A stretch of 6,055 nt of DNA from RGIG8368 sp045540275 (GTDB lineage Bacteria > Verrucomicrobiota > Kiritimatiellia > RFP12 > UBA1067): the NCBI GenBank assembly GCA_045540275.1, contig JAZQGX010000071.1, forward strand, positions 1 to 6,055. Direction: 5' to 3'. The notes beneath the pieces were generated by a model that had not been told where the DNA came from, did not search any database, and saw only the letters and a list, made by a program, of their open reading frames with translations. The translations under genes and the position numbers were made by a program. Within the stretch, counting starts at the first letter, position 1, and each line of letters starts with the position of its first letter. Below, in pieces: positions 1 through 4,300 of the stretch.

Positions 1-33
1 ATCTTAAGACAGTCTTAAGATAAAATTAAGACT
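1..33. promoter_or_regulatory. Perfect inverted repeat plus extra half-site, candidate operator
   Basis: Positions 1-10 (ATCTTAAGAC) and 12-21 (GTCTTAAGAT) are perfect reverse complements around a single central base. A third TTAAGAC half-site in direct orientation sits at 26-32. The spacing looks like a protein-binding operator more than a transcription terminator, because no T-run follows on either strand. It lies about 110 bp upstream of a gene whose product has an HTH-like N-terminus, so autoregulation is possible but inferred. A weak -10-like TACTAT is seen at 54-59 without a convincing -35. The window begins exactly at the palindrome, so further half-sites to the left cannot be excluded. 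Confidence 0.5.
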
Positions 34-120
34 TCTTTTCCGGATTTATGCCATACTATCTGCGTCTTGACGGCAAGGCGCGCGGCCGAGCGCGTAGCTG
101 GCCGTTTGGATGAATTAATG

Positions 121-126
121 AAAGGA
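121..126 (+). promoter_or_regulatory. Ribosome binding site deciding the RhuM-like start
   Basis: AAAGGA lies 8 nt before the ATG at 135 but only 2 nt before the in-frame ATG at 129. The second spacing is too short for normal initiation, so 135 is the better start; the alternative only adds two residues (Met-Pro). Confidence 0.65.
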
Positions 127-134
127 ATATGCCA

Positions 135-818
135 ATGGAAAAGAAAAATGAAATCGTCGTCTATCAGCCGAACGAAACCATCCGGCTGGATGTCCGCCTC
201 GAAAACGAGACGGTGTGGCTGACGCAGCTGAAGATCGCCGAGTTGTTTGGTGTGCAAAAGGCAGCGATCAGCAAACATGTGCGCAATATCTTCGCTTCTG
301 GAGAACTCGTCAGGGAGTCAACAGTTTCCAAAATGGAAACACTTCAAATGGAAGGCGGGCGATATGTTTCGCGCATGCAGGAGTTCTTTAATCTTGATGT
401 CATTATTGCCGTTGGTTACAGAGTGAACTCCTGGCGAGCGACGCAGTTTCGCATTTGGGCGACCGGAATATTGAAGGAGTATCTTCTTCGCGGCTATTCC
501 GTCAATTCACGACTGAACCAGATTGAAGATGCGATGCATCGCAATTTTGGCGTGTATGATCAACGCATCGCCACTCTTGAGGGCAAGGTCGATTTCTTCG
601 TCCAGACGCAGACGCCGCCGTTGCAGGTTCCCCACCGTGGCACATCCGCCGCGCCATCTGACTGGGGGAACGCGCCATCTGACTGGGGGAACGCGCCATC
701 TGACTGGGGGAAGCGGCGTCCCGCCGCTTCAAAAAAGAGGAACTTTTTCGTTCTGTCTCAAAGCGGCGAGACGCCGCTTCCCCCAGTCATGTGTGGTTCA
801 TCCTTATCTCGGATTTAG
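135..818 (+). CDS. RhuM-family (virulence RhuM-like) protein, C-terminally truncated with a repeat-derived tail
   Basis: The 227-residue product matches the N-terminal half of the RhuM family, recognised by eye. VRLENETVWLTQ (residues 20-31) leads into an HTH-like segment (TQLKIAELFGVQKAAISKHV, about 30-49). It is followed by the hallmark FFNLDVIIAVGYRVNS (84-99) and TQFRIWATGILKEYLLRGY (103-121). A probably helical linker ends in KVDFFVQTQTPPLQ (151-164). Family members are usually about 330 residues and continue after this PP motif with a further conserved domain starting GxFxxGQ-like; that half is absent. From codon 165 (base 627) the remaining 63 residues come from repeat DNA, including three copies of APSDWGN, with a stop at 816-818. 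RhuM proteins are often found on islands and near restriction-modification genes; their biochemical role is not established. Whether this is a working short protein or a decaying pseudogene cannot be told from sequence alone. The start at 135 is preferred over 129 from the Shine-Dalgarno spacing. Confidence 0.8.
   Translation: MEKKNEIVVYQPNETIRLDVRLENETVWLTQLKIAELFGVQKAAISKHVRNIFASGELVRESTVSKMETLQMEGGRYVSRMQEFFNLDVIIAVGYRVNSWRATQFRIWATGILKEYLLRGYSVNSRLNQIEDAMHRNFGVYDQRIATLEGKVDFFVQTQTPPLQVPHRGTSAAPSDWGNAPSDWGNAPSDWGKRRPAASKKRNFFVLSQSGETPLPPVMCGSSLSRI
651..713 (+). repeat. Three tandem copies of a 21-bp repeat
   Basis: Copies lie at 651-671, 672-692 and 693-713, identical except for the last base of the third. 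The shared core is CATCTGACTGGGGGAA. Because 21 is a multiple of three, the array stays in frame within the RhuM-like ORF and encodes APSDWGN repeats. The third copy runs directly into the left arm of the compound palindrome at 701-789, whose first 12 bases are part of the 21-bp unit. There are no spacers, so this is not a CRISPR array. Confidence 0.9.
701..789. repeat. Compound palindromic repeat element (REP/MITE-like)
   Basis: The outer arms 701-720 and 770-789 are a perfect 20-bp inverted repeat (TGACTGGGGGAAGCGGCGTC and its complement). Each half also folds alone: AAGCGGCG (711-718) pairs with CGCCGCTT (722-729) over a 3-nt loop, and AAGCGGCG (761-768) pairs with CGCCGCTT (772-779) over a 3-nt loop. 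In the long fold the inner arms 722-729 and 761-768 pair as well, giving a stem of about 28 bp. The apical loop holds AAAAAG (732-737) and CTTTTT (743-748), which can form a further small hairpin. Nested symmetry of this kind is typical of extragenic palindromes or small non-autonomous elements. No T-run follows a stem, so terminator function is not supported. No transposase gene is in the window. Confidence 0.8.
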
Positions 819-840
819 AGACGCCGCTTCTCCCAGTCAT
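818..840 (+). repeat. Additional copy of the palindrome's right arm
   Basis: Positions 818-840 repeat 768-790 with one mismatch over 23 bp (core AGACGCCGCTTC, then C or T, then CCCAGTCAT). The copy begins at the last base of the RhuM-like ORF stop codon. It lacks the partner left arm, so it looks like a solo half element in the same cluster. Confidence 0.8.
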
Positions 841-860
841 GGCCGACACGGCGGTCGGCC
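841..860. repeat. GC-rich hairpin
   Basis: GGCCGAC (841-847) pairs perfectly with GTCGGCC (854-860) around a 6-nt loop. It follows immediately after the half element at 818-840. A C-rich tract, not T's, comes next, so a Rho-independent terminator is not supported, although the hairpin could still end or stabilise a transcript. From 861 to 950 I see no gene or clear signal other than an A-rich patch near 918-924. Confidence 0.6.
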
Positions 861-950
861 CTCCCCCTAATGCCGGCTCAAAAACGCGCAGGCCGTCGCA
901 ACGCCTCGCCAGCGAAGAAAAAAATCGAGGAGCCTCCCAGAAAAACCCCC

Positions 951-979
951 TTGCATAAAGACACGAATGTTGGTATAAT
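951..979 (+). promoter_or_regulatory. Sigma70-type promoter with extended -10
   Basis: The -35 TTGCAT (951-956) and -10 TATAAT (974-979) are separated by exactly 17 bp. TGG immediately precedes the -10, giving the TGn extended -10 element. Transcription would begin near 986-987. It is the strongest promoter-like sequence in the window. The only substantial open frame downstream on this strand is the giant CDS at 1381, about 394 nt from the predicted start point. Vegetative sigma factor use is inferred from the consensus. Confidence 0.75.
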
Positions 980-1168
980 GGTGCTGAAACTTGAACAAGG
1001 TTGAAAGCCATTAACAACCACTATGAATGGTCGATCGCAACTGGCTCAAGTAGCTGCGCAGGGGGAAAGTGTCGTCAGCACGCCTTCTCTTGCGCATGCT
1101 TTTTCACTTTCCCGTCATGCCGCGCAAGGCCCTGAAACGGCGCGCGCGGCCCGCTGGCCATCCGCGCG

Positions 1169-1240
1169 GCGCAATTGCCACGCTATCCCGCGCGCATCAT
1201 CCCTACAGCCAATCCCGCGCAATTTCCGCGCGCATCATCC
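1169..1240 (+). repeat. Degenerate direct repeats in the leader
   Basis: The 15-bp word CCGCGCGCATCATCC occurs identically at 1188-1202 and 1226-1240. Each copy is preceded by GCGCAATT (1169-1176 and 1217-1224), at different distances. This suggests two diverged copies of a short GC-rich unit in the untranslated leader. Confidence 0.65.
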
Positions 1241-1367
1241 TTTTCCCCGATTGCGTCGCTTGCGCCCCTTTTCCCCACTGCGCCAAATGCGCCCCATGCG
1301 CGTCGGCAGTCGATGACAAACCTTTGAAACCCATTTACGACATGACTCCAAAAAGAGAGAAAAAAAG

Positions 1368-1373
1368 AAAGGA
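1368..1373 (+). promoter_or_regulatory. Ribosome binding site of the giant CDS
   Basis: AAAGGA lies 7 nt before the ATG at 1381, inside a purine-rich tract. It selects 1381 over the upstream in-frame ATGs, and the resulting protein begins directly with a signal peptide. Confidence 0.75.
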
Positions 1374-1380
1374 AAAAACC

Positions 1381-4300
1381 ATGAAAAGAACAATAGAGAT
1401 ACTGCTTCGACTCGTCGCGCCTCCCGCGCGACTCGTCGCACTGCTTTTCGCCGTTTGCGCGGCGGGTGGGGCGTGGGCGGCTATAACTGCGACGGAAGTC
1501 TGGGAGGCTGCCGAAATCAAGAGCAACTATGATTCTGCCACTGGTCTTATAGCAGGGCACAACAATTCCGCCTACAAGCTGAATGTCGGAACAGGTCTTG
1601 TCGTCGACGATTCCGCTGGCGCATATACGCTCGGTTCCGACGGCTCGATAACCATAAACAGCGCGGCATCGCACGGCGTGACAATCGATCTGGCAGGGAA
1701 GGCGAATGGTAACAATCCTACCTCGCTTTCCATTCTAGTCAAATACAGAAGCCTTTCCGCCTGCAATCAGGCTTCCCTCATCTCTGCATTTATGACGCGC
1801 AGTGGAACTAAGCCAGAATGTGGATTGATACAGACAGCCAATAATGCCTTGACTCTCAAACCGTATTGGTATATAGCGTCCGATTCATCGAGCTACAGCT
1901 TTGATATCTCATCTCCCTCTGTAAGCGCAAGCGGAGGATATGCGCTTTTCTCTTATGATCGGAGTACCATCAAGGGCTACACGGGTTCGAAGTTGACTGA
2001 ACTCTCCGGCGGGACGGCGAGTATGTCTTGGACGGCACTTACGTTCAAGACTGCGGCGATAGGAGGCTCGTCGGGCGAAGTTTCTGATTTCAACAACAAG
2101 TGGCCTGGCATGGTCATTGAGAAAATCGCCTTGTTTGTGGGAAATGCATATACAAGCGATGCTATTGCAACATACTATTTCCCTTCTGATGACCCCACTG
2201 CGCTTGATTACGATTTTGTCAAAACAATCTCCTCAAATACAGCGCTGAGCGAGATTACCTCATGGGATACTGGGACAGGAACACCTGGAGCGGAAGACAC
2301 GGTTCACATTGTCTGCGAGAACAGCGCAGTCCTTACGATTGATACGGCAATTAATGCCGATACGTTATGGGTTCAGGGCGGCTCGGTCACGCTTGCGAAC
2401 GGTGCGAGCATCACTGCGAATATGGTGTTTGGCTCTCCAATCACCGTCGCGGCGTCGGCGACTGCCTCAATATCTGGTGCAAGTGTGTACAATTCAATCG
2501 CCTGCGGCAGTTACAGCACGCTGAATATTTCCAACTGCGCCATAAACGGAGCCATTACTGATGGAGATACCTCCAGCAATACCCATGCCACGCTGAATAT
2601 CACTGACTGCGTGATAATCGGAGGCATCACGGCCGGGCAGAACAACTCCGCAACAATAAACACTGCCGGGGCGGTCGTTTTCCGCTCCTCCGCAGACAAC
2701 CATTTCAAATACTCTTCGACCTTAAACGTCAACAGCGGCACCACGACATACAATTCAAAGAGCGACAGGAAACTTTGGTGCACTATAAATGTGGCGAAAG
2801 GTGCGACGCTTGTGAACAGCAGAAGCGACAGTTTCAATTATGACGCCTCAGCTAACTGGCCAATTCATGCATATATCCGGGGGACTTTGACCTTGAACCA
2901 GAAATGGACTGTCGCGGCGGGCAACTACATCCATCTGTATGACGATGCGGTAATCAATGGCTCGGCGAACATACATGCCAATGTCTTAGGAAGCCAAGCA
3001 AAGATAGTGTCTGAAAAAGGCACGAGTACAATCACGGCTCCAGTGGAAAAGGGGAATGGTTCGGTCAGCGTTCAAACCAAGGACGGAACGACGCTCGTCC
3101 TGACAAGTTCGACGGAGCTGGTAAAGTCAGGCGCTGGTACACTTCAATTGAAGGATGTGGCATGGACGGGTGCAGTTTCCGGAAGTGAAGGGACGGTAGA
3201 AGTTTGCAACACCCGAAATACTGCACACTCTCAAGTCTCAGCTTCAGGAATAACCTTTAGCGGAAAAATTAAGTTCACCGCCAAGGGCACTTACGGCGTT
3301 TATGTCACGAATAAGGATTTCCTGTCAACAACAGTAATTCCCCAATTGGAACTTGATACAGGCACGTCTACTTACAATAAACTATTCTTCAAGACTACAT
3401 TTGATGGTGTTACAACAACTATTCGCGACCTGATGGGTTCTGGCGGCTTTACTGCAAAAGACTCATATAGCGTTGCACAGAACCAGACATTCATAAGCAG
3501 ACAAACGCAAGATACTGAATTTTCCGGCGTTTTCCTTTCAGAAGATGGTGCAACCGACATTCACAAGACAAACCTGATTGTAGAAGGCGATGGCTCGGGA
3601 AATGTCAATACATTGAAACTTTCTGGGGCGAATACTTCCAACGGCGAGTTGAAGGTTAGAGACGACGCTAGGGTTCTGTTTTCCTCCACCGGCAGTTGGA
3701 TGAATGGCACCGTGACGGTGGCCGATGGCGGCGTCCTCGAATCGCAGAATTCGGCGGCAGTCGCCGCGACGCTGACGCTGCAGAATGGTGCGACGATGAC
3801 GTTTGTTCCCAATAAGATGGTGACGGTCACGACACTCAATCTGCCGAGCGGAGAGGGTGAGACGGTGACATTTGACATTAATTATGTTCCCGCGCTTGAA
3901 GGCACGACGCTTATTAGTAGTTCCTCGATAACGGCGAATACGGATGTCAGCATGATCAAGTGCGAGAATGCCATTATCAAGGCGGAAGCGGAGGCAATCA
4001 AGGCGTATCCCGTGGCAACGGTGACGACTTCCGGAAGCGGTGCCGTCGTGGCGTATTCTTCTGTCCAAGAAGCAATTAACAACGCGAGTGCACAAAACGA
4101 TCAGTATGTGACGGCTTACCAAAGTGAGACGGTTACTGCAGCAGGGGTAATTCTACTTAAGATTGCTGACGGTGCGGTTGTCACTTTGAATAGCAGCAGG
4201 GCTGGATATGCATATGGTGATGGAACACATTATTCGGATGGTATTTATGTGTTCTCCGACAGTGTGCAAGTAGCCGCAACTTTCAAATGGAAAACTGCGG

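Larger units (their letters stand above)
987..1380 (+). other. Long 5' leader of the giant surface-protein gene, no convincing gene inside
   Basis: About 394 nt separate the predicted transcription start from the ATG at 1381. The segment 1140-1310 is GC-rich and G-poor on this strand in parts, with many CGCG and TGCGCC words, and gives way to a purine-rich tract at 1346-1377. A 97-codon frame (1023-1316) has no suitably placed ribosome binding site and encodes Arg/Ala/Pro-rich low-complexity sequence, so it is not called. The frame of the giant CDS is open back to 1054, with ATGs at 1096, 1120 and 1342, but none has a good Shine-Dalgarno and all would bury the signal peptide. I recognise no riboswitch family here. 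The leader could affect translation or mRNA stability, which is inference only. Confidence 0.45.

Noticed and set aside
54..95. Promoter for the RhuM-like gene (TACTAT at 54-59, or TTGACG at 67-72)
   Set aside because: Neither has a partner hexamer at suitable spacing, so no promoter is called.
651..713. Possible CRISPR array
   Set aside because: The repeats are directly adjacent with no spacers and are translated in frame; no cas gene is present.
701..860. Rho-independent terminator for the RhuM-like gene
   Set aside because: Stable stems exist, but none is followed by a T-run on either strand; the A and C tracts do not fit.
1023..1316. A 97-codon plus-strand ORF after the promoter
   Set aside because: No Shine-Dalgarno at a usable distance, Arg/Pro/Ala-rich low-complexity product from GC-rich repeats, and no recognisable domain. 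Treated as leader sequence.
1120..1380. Upstream in-frame extension of the giant CDS, which includes a CxxC...CxxCxxC-like cluster (about 1252-1302)
   Set aside because: The frame is open back to 1054, but no upstream ATG has a ribosome binding site, and using one would bury the signal peptide. The Cys cluster arises from TGCGCC word repetition and is probably chance.
1444..1458. Lipobox for a lipoprotein signal at Cys26
   Set aside because: The preceding residues are FAV: Val at -1 and Phe at -3 do not fit the lipobox, while AWA at 31-33 is a good type I cleavage site.
1183..1674. A 163-codon minus-strand ORF
   Set aside because: Arg/Ser-rich shadow across the leader and the signal peptide region of the giant CDS, with no family resemblance.
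3538..4122. A 194-codon minus-strand ORF inside the giant gene
   Set aside because: His/Arg-rich antisense translation of a well-supported plus-strand coding frame.
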